Assembly (NCBI GenBank): GCA_946479025.1 | Contig: CAMLDM010000034.1 | Span: 1 to 8,257, forward strand | Length of the DNA stretch: 8,257 nt | Direction: 5' to 3' | From: an uncultured Candidatus Saccharibacteria bacterium | GTDB taxonomy: Bacteria; Patescibacteria; Saccharimonadia; Saccharimonadales; CAMLKC01 | Part shown: piece after piece, positions 1 through 6,402 of the stretch | How positions within the stretch are numbered: position 1 is the first letter of the stretch | Layout: every line of letters begins with the position of its first letter | Program-made: the position numbers and the translations under genes | The notes under the pieces: generated by a model | What the model was told of the DNA's origin: nothing | Seen by the model: the letters and a program-made list of their open reading frames with translations, nothing else | The model's database searches: none

Positions 1-815
1 AAGATTTTAGTACTGAATTCAATCTCGGTATTTTTAGGAAGAGGCGAGCCTATGTTGTTGCCGGTCGTAGGGTCCTTCTTGTAAACGTTATCTTGATTTG
101 TTCTCATAAACCGTGGTCGTAGGAGTGAGATGTACTGCACGTCCTCCATTTGAGAGAGGGGAACGCCGATGTAACTGCCCGCAGAGGGAGTGCCATTATA
201 TCCATAAGTAATGCCATTGACTGTGAATTTATGGTCGAAGTACATTTGTGTACCTTGTGTTATGGCGCTACCGGTGTTATTTGTGGCCTTTGCATCGTAC
301 ATGTAAGTGTCATTTCGTGCCGCCATCCAACGCGGGTTCATGAAGTTTTCGTAGGCTACTGGGCTATCCTGTAGGTCGCTTAGCCGGATTGCTATCTGCA
401 GACCAGCTCCTGTATCGTGCTGAGTTTTTAGATATGTTTCTCCTCCAATCTCAAACTTGAGAGGGAAGAATGCCTGCGTTCCGGCTGGTATCGTACCAGA
501 TGTTACACTGTTCGTTCGAGGATCTATCTTCGTTGTATCTCTCTTTAAACTCATCCATCGAGGGCTGACGAGAGGTGAAAATGTCACATCAACTTCTTCC
601 AAATCACTATAGAGAATTCCTTTGGTAAGATTATTGTCGGTATCAACCTGGGAGCGAAGATACGTACCCATATCTGTAGTTATCTTTGTTGGAAAGTATA
701 TCTTTGTTCCTGCCGGGATAACACTATCAATATCTTCGCCGGTATATGGGTTCTTTTTGTAGATGTCAGTTTTTGTTTGCATCCAGCGGGCGGATAGAAG
801 ATTAGTATACTTGTA
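1..815 (-). repeat. Degenerate tandem protein repeats, about 76 aa per unit, at least four units
   Basis: Within the secreted protein, the core motif (P/A)R(W/F)M recurs with the aromatic residue at 294, 370, 446 and 519, giving spacings of 76, 76 and 73 residues. Each unit continues with an Asp-Thr/Ile/Asn pair, Tyr-Lys-Lys-x-Pro-x-Thr-Gly or a variant, (I/L)PxGT or a variant, a Phe-containing strand ending in Lys-(I/F), and in units 1 and 2 TYL(R/K)(S/T)Q.DT followed by SDL. The fourth unit is cut by the window edge, so the total number is unknown. The units have diverged at the DNA level, so this is an old domain array rather than a recent duplication. The short, beta-rich pattern would suit a binding module, for example one for cell wall or host surface. 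I cannot name the domain family. Confidence 0.85.
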
Positions 816-1664
816 ATTTTCCCGCGTGCTTCCAAACCAGCTTGTGAAATACAGATAGAAGTTACGATTTCCGTACGAGCCACACGGCGCCGTCCCCCAG
901 CCGGCATTAAGCGTACTACTGTTCGGCTGGTAGGGTGTGTAGTTGTATAGAGCCTGAGTCGCGCGGTTCTCAATATTAACCGTGCTGCCGCCACATGATG
1001 AGCTTGGATTGTATTGAATGTAGTTGTTACCAAGTTCGTATGGCGTATCCCACGTCGGGCTGTCATTTAAAATGGCACGGAACATTTTTGCCGCCCAATC
1101 AAGTTGGTTGACAAGGCCGTAATAGTCGGAGTCACAAGGTGCGCCGTCGGGGCAACCATAACCTGTTGCACTACGATATTGGATATTAAGTGGCCATGTG
1201 TCCGTGACAAGCCCTTGTTCTTTTTGTAGGAGAACAATTAGCACTTGGGGGTTAATCGAATATTTTTGAGATGCATCGTAGATTAGCTGTGCGGCCGATT
1301 TGCCATTTACGCCATAAACATTAAGACAGTAAAACTTCGTTTGTCCGTACTTGTAACGACCCCACTCAGCACGGGTAATTTTACCATCACCGTTGTAATC
1401 TTTGCCTCCGCTAAATTCTGAAACCTGCGTTCCACTGATGTCGCAGTTTGGGATTTTCTTATTAAGAAAAGATTGGATCTGACTGGCTGTCATAGTAGTC
1501 TTATTTGACATGACATAATCACTCATAACGTTGCCAGGTCTCCAGCCGCTCACCGCGGCATCGGCTTTGGGTTGGTTAAGCGTGAATATACTAACAATCG
1601 ACACGAGTGCAAGCGGCACCGCAACTATAGGTATAATAAACTTTTTCTTCTTTGCAATGATCAT
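1..1664 (-). CDS. Secreted lysozyme-like/'hemagglutinin'-type surface protein with C-terminal repeats (3' end off window)
   Basis: I translated the complement by hand: it is open for 554 codons from ATG 1664 to the left edge with no stop, so the C-terminus is missing. Residues 1-36 form a signal peptide (KKKK, hydrophobic core, Ala-Asp-Ala before Ala37). Residues 89-100 (DYNGDGKITRAE) fit a 12-residue EF-hand/dockerin calcium loop with ligands at positions 1, 3, 5, 9 and 12. Residues about 122-280 form a lysozyme/glucosaminidase-like block; Glu149 in LLQKEQGL is the candidate catalytic acid. Six cysteines (74, 113, 171, 177, 224, 261) lie outside the membrane and could pair. From about residue 284 on are repeats of about 76 aa. 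The start lies 6 bases after the stop of the 187-aa gene, and TAGGT precedes it, so the two are probably co-transcribed. From memory, relatives are often annotated 'hemagglutinin'. Likely roles are peptidoglycan cleavage or surface binding. The reading frame is certain; the function is tentative. Confidence 0.85.
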   Translation of the reverse strand, partial: MIIAKKKKFIIPIVAVPLALVSIVSIFTLNQPKADAAVSGWRPGNVMSDYVMSNKTTMTASQIQSFLNKKIPNCDISGTQVSEFSGGKDYNGDGKITRAEWGRYKYGQTKFYCLNVYGVNGKSAAQLIYDASQKYSINPQVLIVLLQKEQGLVTDTWPLNIQYRSATGYGCPDGAPCDSDYYGLVNQLDWAAKMFRAILNDSPTWDTPYELGNNYIQYNPSSSCGGSTVNIENRATQALYNYTPYQPNSSTLNAGWGTAPCGSYGNRNFYLYFTSWFGSTRENYKYTNLLSARWMQTKTDIYKKNPYTGEDIDSVIPAGTKIYFPTKITTDMGTYLRSQVDTDNNLTKGILYSDLEEVDVTFSPLVSPRWMSLKRDTTKIDPRTNSVTSGTIPAGTQAFFPLKFEIGGETYLKTQHDTGAGLQIAIRLSDLQDSPVAYENFMNPRWMAARNDTYMYDAKATNNTGSAITQGTQMYFDHKFTVNGITYGYNGTPSAGSYIGVPLSQMEDVQYISLLRPRFMRTNQDNVYKKDPTTGNNIGSPLPKNTEIEFSTKI

Positions 1665-1670
1665 GTGTAC

Positions 1671-2234
1671 CTACATTACCTCGTAATCCTGACCAGCAGA
1701 GCCGGCTTTGCTGCCACTTACTACAGATAATTTTATGTGCCAGATGCCACTTGACAGTTCACTCGTTGGGATGTCGAAGCCTTTGCATGTTGATGAGTGT
1801 GGCAGTGCTTGAATACCACTGGTTTTTGTGACGATTATGCTGCCCTTTGTGAGGGTAAGTGTGCATGTCCCTTTGTTGGTGATAGCTTCGATGAGGCTTT
1901 TCACTTTTACATTATTATTGGCCATGGTGATCGAGGTGAGGGTGACACCCAGTTTATTTTCAGGAGCAGGAGCGGGGTTGTCGTTGTTTGCCGGGGTTTT
2001 CGGTGAATCGGTAGGGGTGTTTGAGGGTGGGTTGGCGTCAGGCGAATTTGTTGCCGTGTCTGAGTTTGCCGTAGTTGTATCCGTAGAAGTACTTGTTTTT
2101 GGGGATTCTTTGGGGGTAAATGGCCAGCTACTGCTGGTCATGGCGTAGGCTCCATAACTTGCCACCAACACAACAATCACGGAAATTGTGACAACAATAG
2201 ATTTTTTACTGAGCGAGGGTTTGTTTATTTTCAT
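1671..2234 (-). CDS. Membrane-anchored surface protein with Ser/Thr/Pro-rich stalk and small beta-type C-terminal domain
   Basis: 187 aa, family not recognised. Residues 1-11 are basic (three Lys before the membrane segment), 12-31 form one hydrophobic helix (uncleaved anchor or signal peptide), and about 42-93 are a low-complexity stalk of Ser, Thr, Pro, Asn and Asp. Residues 95-187 alternate polar and hydrophobic residues as in a small beta-sandwich. The only two cysteines (124 and 150) lie in this outer domain and could form a disulfide. The start is well supported: a perfect GGAGGT (2243-2248 on the complement) sits 8 bases before ATG, below a strong promoter. The stop is 6 bases before the start of the large secreted lysozyme-like gene, so the pair forms an operon and the products may act together at the cell surface. 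The composition and topology are visible; any binding or scaffolding role is inference. Confidence 0.85.
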   Translation of the reverse strand: MKINKPSLSKKSIVVTISVIVVLVASYGAYAMTSSSWPFTPKESPKTSTSTDTTTANSDTATNSPDANPPSNTPTDSPKTPANNDNPAPAPENKLGVTLTSITMANNNVKVKSLIEAITNKGTCTLTLTKGSIIVTKTSGIQALPHSSTCKGFDIPTSELSSGIWHIKLSVVSGSKAGSAGQDYEVM

Positions 2235-2278
2235 ATGATGATACCTCCATGAAATTAGAGGACTACTAATTACCTATA

Positions 2279-2307
2279 ATTATAATTCTTATGCACATAA
2301 CCGTCAA
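2279..2307 (-). promoter_or_regulatory. Sigma70-type promoter of the surface-protein operon
   Basis: Read on the complement, TTGACG (2307-2302) and TATAAT (2284-2279) are separated by exactly 17 bases. That is one mismatch from consensus at -35, and a perfect -10. Transcription would start near 2272 and give a leader of about 38 bases with GGAGGT before the 187-aa gene. The promoter lies between the galE stop (2351) and that gene. The surface operon can therefore be expressed independently of galE, although no strong terminator is visible after galE and read-through remains possible. Confidence 0.8.
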
Positions 2308-2350
2308 TCTAAGATGGTAGTGGTTTTTACTATGAAATATAATCAGAGCA

Positions 2351-3364
2351 CTAGCCCTTAAACCCGTTCGGATTTTGCGACTGCCACCGCCAAGAGTCCG
2401 TACATGCATCATCGATAGTTTTTTCCGTAAACCACCCAAGCTGCTCGTTCGCTTTTGCAGGGCTAGCATAAGAAGTGGCGATGTTGCCCGGTCGGCGATC
2501 AACGATTTCGTAAGGAAGTTCCTTGCCGCACGCCCCGCTAAAAGCTGCAATGAGCTCAAGCACTGAGATGCCTTTTCCACTTGCAAGATTATAGGCTTCG
2601 GCGCCGGGCTTGGAATGTTCAAGTGCCGCAATGTGACCTTTTGCAAGGTCAACAACGTGGATGTAGTCGCGGATACCCGTTCCGTCCAGCGTGTCATAAT
2701 CGTCACCGAAGACGACAACTTTATCTCGTTTACCAACGGCAACCTGTGCAATGTACGGCATGATGTTTGCGGGTATGCCATTCGGATCTTCGCCAATCAA
2801 GCCGCTTTCGTGTGCGCCAACCGGGTTGAAGTAGCGCAGAATAGTAATTTCCATGGAAGGATCGGCGATTACAGTGTCGCGCAGGATTTGCTCGATCATG
2901 AATTTCGTCCAGCCGTAAGGGTTGGTGATGCCAACGCCTATTTGACTTGTTTCAACAAGCGGAAGCTCAGACGGTGTGCCGTAAACGGTTGCAGAGGAGC
3001 TGAAAATCAGTTTTTTAACACCGAATTCCGCCATGATTTCACATAGCGACAAACTCGAATCAATATTGTTGCGATAGTACGTAAGGGGCTTTGCGACAGA
3101 TTCACTAACGGCTTTGCTGCCAGCGAGATGCATGACGGCGTCAATTTGGTTTTCTTTAAAGATGTTACGTAAAGCCTCCTTGTCGGTAATGTCGACAGCG
3201 TAAAAAGGAATCTTTTTTCCGGTAATCTTCTCTACGCGATCAAGGGCTTCGCGACTGCTATTTGATAATCTGTCGACAATAATGACATTGTGACCTTTGT
3301 TGATTACCTCAATTGCTGTGTGGGTGCCTATATAACCTGCACCGCCGGTGATAAGGATATTCAT
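2351..3364 (-). CDS. galE: UDP-glucose 4-epimerase
   Basis: 337 aa, matching the usual length of about 338 aa. It is a short-chain dehydrogenase-type epimerase that interconverts UDP-glucose and UDP-galactose (some members also UDP-GlcNAc and UDP-GalNAc) with bound NAD+ in the cytoplasm. The N-terminal Rossmann motif GGAGYIG is at residues 7-13. The catalytic Ser124 (in SSSATVYG) and the Tyr150/Lys154 pair (YGWTK) are all present. RYFNPVGAH (177-185) and RDYIHVVDLA (232-241) are typical of GalE substrate-binding regions. The N-terminal MNILITGG leaves little room for another start. No Shine-Dalgarno sequence is seen before the ATG, and a TATGCT box 6 bases upstream would make the mRNA leaderless (weak). 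It is divergent from the nucleotidyltransferase gene. Its products would feed surface glycans, consistent with the neighbouring surface and acyltransferase genes. The activity is confident; the preferred sugar is not determinable. Confidence 0.96.
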   Translation of the reverse strand: MNILITGGAGYIGTHTAIEVINKGHNVIIVDRLSNSSREALDRVEKITGKKIPFYAVDITDKEALRNIFKENQIDAVMHLAGSKAVSESVAKPLTYYRNNIDSSLSLCEIMAEFGVKKLIFSSSATVYGTPSELPLVETSQIGVGITNPYGWTKFMIEQILRDTVIADPSMEITILRYFNPVGAHESGLIGEDPNGIPANIMPYIAQVAVGKRDKVVVFGDDYDTLDGTGIRDYIHVVDLAKGHIAALEHSKPGAEAYNLASGKGISVLELIAAFSGACGKELPYEIVDRRPGNIATSYASPAKANEQLGWFTEKTIDDACTDSWRWQSQNPNGFKG

Positions 3365-3370
3365 GGTAGT

Positions 3371-3376
3371 AGCATA
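3371..3376 (-). promoter_or_regulatory. Possible -10 box for a leaderless galE transcript
   Basis: On the complement, TATGCT ends 6 bases before the galE ATG, so transcription would begin at about the A of the start codon. No Shine-Dalgarno sequence is visible before galE, which fits a leaderless message. No good -35 box is found at 16-18 bases (CGTATG at 17), so the call is weak. Confidence 0.3.
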
Positions 3377-3400
3377 GCATCAAATATGGGCAACATACGC

Positions 3401-3406
3401 TACAAT
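3401..3406 (+). promoter_or_regulatory. Possible -10 box for the nucleotidyltransferase gene
   Basis: TACAAT in the 70-bp divergent gap would start transcription near 3413 and give a leader of about 20 bases that includes AAGGAG (3425-3430) only 4 bases before ATG 3435. There is no convincing -35 box. The spacing and the need for a promoter in this divergent region are the main support. Confidence 0.4.
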
Positions 3407-3434
3407 GGTGGTACGAATTTAGACAAGGAGCAGT

Positions 3435-3872
3435 ATGAAGATAGTTATCGTCAGTGGTTTTTTCAACCCTCTTCACGGTGGTCACATGGATATGATTGAA
3501 GCGGCAGCAGCAATGGGAGACAAGCTGGTGGTGATCGTGAACAACGACGTGCAGCAGGTGCTCAAAAAAGACAAAGTTATTTTGAACGAGCAAAATCGGG
3601 TGAGGCTCTTAAGGGCCCTTCGGGACGTTGACGAGGTCGTTCTTTCTATCGACCAAGATCCGCCGGTGATTAAAACGCTGGAAATGATTGCAAAAAAATA
3701 TCCGGACGACGAGCTGGTTTTCGCCAATGGTGGCGACCGCGACTCCGAAGCGGCGATTCCTGAAACGGAAGTTTGTCGCGCATACAACATAGAAATGGTA
3801 TTTGGAGTGGGTGGTACCAACAAGGCTGATTCGTCGACACGCATTAACCAGGCATTGGGGCATAAAAAGTAA
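3435..3872 (+). CDS. HxGH-family nucleotidyltransferase (cytidylyl-/adenylyltransferase-like)
   Basis: 145 aa, the size of a single-domain cytidylyltransferase-like enzyme (the family of glycerol-3-phosphate cytidylyltransferase, the HldE/RfaE C-terminal domain and archaeal-type FAD synthase). Such enzymes transfer CMP or AMP from CTP or ATP to a phosphorylated substrate and release pyrophosphate. Visible motifs are HGGH at 14-17 (the HxGH nucleotide-binding signature, after SGFFNPL), NGGD at 98-101, and SSTR at 133-136 (equivalent to the ISSTxxR motif near the C-terminus). The Phe-Phe-Asn-Pro version of the N-terminal loop differs from the usual GTFDxxH. The start is set by AAGGAG 4 bases upstream, and MKIVIVSG begins the first beta-strand. 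It lies between galE and an O-acyltransferase, which suggests activation of a sugar or alcohol phosphate for surface polymers. The substrate cannot be read from sequence. Fold confident, function only at family level. Confidence 0.88.
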   Translation: MKIVIVSGFFNPLHGGHMDMIEAAAAMGDKLVVIVNNDVQQVLKKDKVILNEQNRVRLLRALRDVDEVVLSIDQDPPVIKTLEMIAKKYPDDELVFANGGDRDSEAAIPETEVCRAYNIEMVFGVGGTNKADSSTRINQALGHKK

Positions 3873-3897
3873 GTAGATTTATGTTTACCCGAGGGCT

Positions 3898-3927
3898 TTG
3901 AGTACTGTATAGTTAGAAGCATACTTT
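3898..3927 (+). promoter_or_regulatory. Possible promoter for the acyltransferase-ACL gene group
   Basis: In the 82-base gap (3873-3954), TTGAGT (3898-3903) and TACTTT (3922-3927) are separated by 18 bases. TATAGT at 3908-3913 is an alternative -10, but its -35 is poor. Transcription from the first pair would start near 3934 and leave a leader of about 20 bases with an AGGGG ribosome site. No clear terminator hairpin is seen in this gap, so read-through from the nucleotidyltransferase gene is also possible. Confidence 0.4.
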
Positions 3928-3943
3928 AAAAGTGGTGGGCAGT

Positions 3944-3948
3944 AGGGG
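3944..3948 (+). promoter_or_regulatory. Ribosome binding site supporting a TTG start
   Basis: AGGGG sits 6 bases before the TTG at 3955-3957, an ideal distance. The first in-frame codons after it (F-S-G-V-K) lead straight into the basic N-terminal segment, and no in-frame ATG lies nearby. This makes TTG the best start for the acyltransferase. Confidence 0.7.
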
Positions 3949-3954
3949 TGTATT

Positions 3955-5217
3955 TTGTTTTCAGGTGTAAAAACTCTAACTGGTCGTTTTTTCCGTAAGC
4001 CTTCGTTGCCAAAAGTAAAGTCAACCGAATCAGGAAAGCTTGGATTTTTAGAGAGTGTTCGTGGGATTGCTGCGGGTTCTGTTGTTCTCGTTCATATAAT
4101 CGCGGCTTTTTATCCAGGGGCGATTATAGGCTCTTCAAGCGCTCCGGTAAATAATGATTTGGTCGGTCGTTTGTTTTACGGTTTACCTCTTGGATTTACG
4201 GTGGCCGGTTACTTCGCTGTTACTGTATTTTTTACACTGAGTGGGTTTGTTTTAACGTACAAGTTTTTCCAAAGCCATAATGAAAATGACATTCATAAGC
4301 AGATCGCCAAACGGTATTTTAGATTAGCAATTCCTGTTTTCTGTACCGTTGCCGTGGCATATTTACTGATTGTTACGGGCGTGATAGTTAGTGATGAAGT
4401 GGCAAAAATAACAGGATCACCAGATGCAAAATATATTTATAGCTTTACACCCAACTTAGCCGATGCGTTCTATGATGCGACTATCGGTGTTTTAGTTGAT
4501 GGTGTTAAGAAATACAACCCTGTTTTGTGGACTATGCCAATTGAACTCATTGGCTCTTTTGTCACGTTTGGCATGGCGTTGATGATTAAAGGTTTTAGAA
4601 AACGATGGTTGCTGTATGCTGGTGCGATCGTACTTTCAAGTCATACTTATTATGTGTCTTTTATACTGGGTATGCTTCTGGCAGATGTGGCAAATAACAC
4701 TAATCTTATTTCATATCTTTACAGTAAGATTAGTAAAGTCTATGCGTATATCCTTCTTTTAGCTGTACTAGTGGTGGCATGTTTTCCCAACAATCCAGTC
4801 GGCGATATCAAGGGGACATTCTTTAACGCGTTGCTGATTCCAGGCGTAGACACGGGATATATAATTCATATTTGGTGGGCTGTGGCTGCCTTCGCACTCA
4901 TGCTGGTGGTGCTAGTACGACCAGAAATACAGAAGCTCCTTAACAACCGCTTTTTGGTATTTATGGGCGGAATTTCATTTGCGGTATACTTAACGCATTA
5001 TCTGGTTCTTTACTCATTGGGCGGCAGTGTATTCTTGGCGCTGCGCGACAGCATTGGGTTTGATATGTCCGTGCTGGTTGCGGCGACGGCAACTGTCGTG
5101 GTGACAATAGGAGTATCAATATTCTGGAAAAAGTACATCGACGACATGAGCGTAAGGATAAGCCGCCGGTTTGCGAGCTATATTTTAAAACAACCAGTCT
5201 CCGATAAGGTAGAATAA
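3955..5217 (+). CDS. Acyltransferase-3 family (OafA-like) integral membrane O-acyltransferase
   Basis: 420 aa, a normal length for the family, with a TTG start preceded by AGGGG. These proteins carry acyl groups, usually acetyl from acetyl-CoA, across or at the membrane onto sugars of surface polysaccharide or peptidoglycan. Hallmarks are seen in order: SVRGIAAGSVVLVH (34-47) with the conserved Arg36-Gly37 and His47; VFFTLSGFVL (91-100); KRYFRLAIP (119-127); WTMPIE (192-197), equivalent to the usual WSLxxE; and ISFAVYLTHYL (340-350). About nine hydrophobic stretches are visible (for example 82-102, 122-145, 262-277, 303-320 and 371-390). The C-terminus is short and basic, with no extra SGNH domain. 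The gene is AT-richer than the following genes (26 of 60 bases are G or C in the line from 4321). It ends 6 bases before the ATP-citrate-lyase genes, so acyl donor and acyl consumer may be co-expressed. The acceptor is unknown. Confidence 0.92.
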   Translation: MFSGVKTLTGRFFRKPSLPKVKSTESGKLGFLESVRGIAAGSVVLVHIIAAFYPGAIIGSSSAPVNNDLVGRLFYGLPLGFTVAGYFAVTVFFTLSGFVLTYKFFQSHNENDIHKQIAKRYFRLAIPVFCTVAVAYLLIVTGVIVSDEVAKITGSPDAKYIYSFTPNLADAFYDATIGVLVDGVKKYNPVLWTMPIELIGSFVTFGMALMIKGFRKRWLLYAGAIVLSSHTYYVSFILGMLLADVANNTNLISYLYSKISKVYAYILLLAVLVVACFPNNPVGDIKGTFFNALLIPGVDTGYIIHIWWAVAAFALMLVVLVRPEIQKLLNNRFLVFMGGISFAVYLTHYLVLYSLGGSVFLALRDSIGFDMSVLVAATATVVVTIGVSIFWKKYIDDMSVRISRRFASYILKQPVSDKVE

Positions 5218-5223
5218 AAGCAT

Positions 5224-6402
5224 ATGCCGCGTAGAAAAATTTCAGAGTACAGATCGAAAAAGATAATTCACGAAGCGTTGGGGCTGCCGTATGAAGGGTG
5301 GAGCGTGGACGCGAAAGATAGTGCTAAAACGTTAAAAAGTGTGCAAGGCCACAAATCATACGTGGTAAAGGTGGATCAAGCGATAAAAGGGCGTTTTAAA
5401 AAGGGCTTGGTAACGCTCAACGTGCCGAAATCGGAAATCACGTCGGTGCTGAAAAAGTACGCGAAAGAGGGCTACGAGCATTTTATCGTTGAGCCGTATG
5501 TAACGCATGAAAACTCGGGCGAGCGCTACATCAGTATCGCGCAGAATCGTAATGGCCTTTCTTTAAGCTTCAGCGAAGCTGGCGGCGTGGATATTGAGGC
5601 ACATCCGGAAAGCATAAAAACGGTACACATAGACGAAAAAACAGACTGGAAGACACTGGCGAAAAAGACTGCGCTTTCAAGTGAGCAGCTACAGGAACTG
5701 GTGCGGATCTTTCGCGAAAACTACTTCGTTTTTCTTGAGATCAATCCGTATATCGTGACGGAAAACGGTGCTATGCTGCTTGATCTTGCGATAGAAATAG
5801 ATGATGCCGGCCAAAGTTTCGTTTCTGCGTGGTCGGCTGCTGATATTCGCGAGCCAAAACACAAAACATACCCGGAAGAAACGGTGGTACGCGCGCTTGA
5901 TAAAGGATCGGTTGCATCGTTTAGTCTAAGTGTAATTAATCCGGAAGGGTCGATTTTCTTGCTGCTTTCGGGCGGGGGCGCGAGCGTAACGATTGCCGAT
6001 GAAATTTACAATCAAGGATTCGGCAAGGAGCTGGCAAATTATGGCGAGTATAGCGGCGCACCGTTGGAGCATGAAGCTAAGAAATACACCGACGAGGTAT
6101 TGAAACTTCTTTTGGCGTCGCCAGCATCGAAGAAGATCCTGTTCATCGGCGGAGCGGTCGCCAACTTCACTGATATTGCAACGACGTTTGCGGGCGTCAT
6201 TAACGCCATGGAATCGCGCGCCAAAGAGCTGGCCAAACAAAATGTGATAGTGTATGTGCGCCGTGGCGGCCCTCGCCAGGAGATCGGCCTTGAAAACATG
6301 CGCCGTGCGCTGGATAAAATGGGGATCCTGGGCGGCGTGTACGACCCGTCTACCACCATAACTGAAGCATTGGGGAGCGCGCTGGAAGGACTGAAGAAAT
6401 GA
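5224..6402 (+). CDS. aclB: ATP-citrate lyase, small (ATP-grasp/citrate-binding) subunit
   Basis: 392 aa, close to the roughly 400 aa of AclB in green sulfur bacteria and matching the N-terminal third of animal ACLY. ACL makes acetyl-CoA and oxaloacetate from citrate, CoA and ATP. Residues 1-240 form the ATP-grasp region: KISE near the N-terminus, Lys49 in VVKVDQ, Glu90-Pro91, EAGGVDIE (119-126), LEINP (171-175) and Asp187. Residues 240-392 form the succinyl-CoA-synthetase-beta-like region with citrate-site motifs GGGAS (250-254), ELANYGEYSGAP (269-280), IGGAVANFTD (308-317) and VRRGGP (345-350). ELANYGEYSGAP in particular separates ACL from ordinary succinyl-CoA synthetase. An oddity is that the nucleotide loop reads KGRFKKG (55-61), where ACLs I recall have KRRGKLG. 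The gene starts 6 bases after the acyltransferase stop with only a distant AAGG, and overlaps the next gene by 4 bases. Family confident; catalytic competence inferred. Confidence 0.93.
   Translation: MPRRKISEYRSKKIIHEALGLPYEGWSVDAKDSAKTLKSVQGHKSYVVKVDQAIKGRFKKGLVTLNVPKSEITSVLKKYAKEGYEHFIVEPYVTHENSGERYISIAQNRNGLSLSFSEAGGVDIEAHPESIKTVHIDEKTDWKTLAKKTALSSEQLQELVRIFRENYFVFLEINPYIVTENGAMLLDLAIEIDDAGQSFVSAWSAADIREPKHKTYPEETVVRALDKGSVASFSLSVINPEGSIFLLLSGGGASVTIADEIYNQGFGKELANYGEYSGAPLEHEAKKYTDEVLKLLLASPASKKILFIGGAVANFTDIATTFAGVINAMESRAKELAKQNVIVYVRRGGPRQEIGLENMRRALDKMGILGGVYDPSTTITEALGSALEGLKK
6386..6390 (+). promoter_or_regulatory. Internal ribosome binding site for aclA within the end of aclB
   Basis: AAGGA lies 8 bases before the ATG at 6399. 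The start codon overlaps the aclB stop as ATGA, a classic arrangement for translational coupling, which would keep the two subunits in balance. Confidence 0.75.

Noticed and set aside
680..1066. Short complement-strand open frame (128 codons) in another frame of the secreted-protein gene
   Set aside because: It is embedded in the continuous 554-codon frame that carries a signal peptide and repeats, and it has no ribosome site or protein-like pattern of its own.
1797..2148. Plus-strand open frames opposite the 187-aa gene
   Set aside because: They are antisense to the low-complexity Ser/Thr/Pro stalk, which yields Val/Gly/Ala-rich shadows, and they lack a ribosome site.
2308..2350. Terminator hairpin after galE
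   Set aside because: The TAGT...ACTA pairing around GGTTTTT is only 4 bp long and not followed by a T-run on the transcribed strand.
3873..3954. Rho-independent terminator after the nucleotidyltransferase gene
   Set aside because: Only a 4-bp AGTA/TACT pairing is possible (3901-3904 with 3922-3925), with no GC-rich stem and no T-run after it.
5224..6402. UGA recoding (Gracilibacteria/SR1-type code)
   Set aside because: TGA at 6400-6402 ends aclB exactly at the expected length and overlaps the aclA start as ATGA; no gene in the window needs internal TGA to be read.
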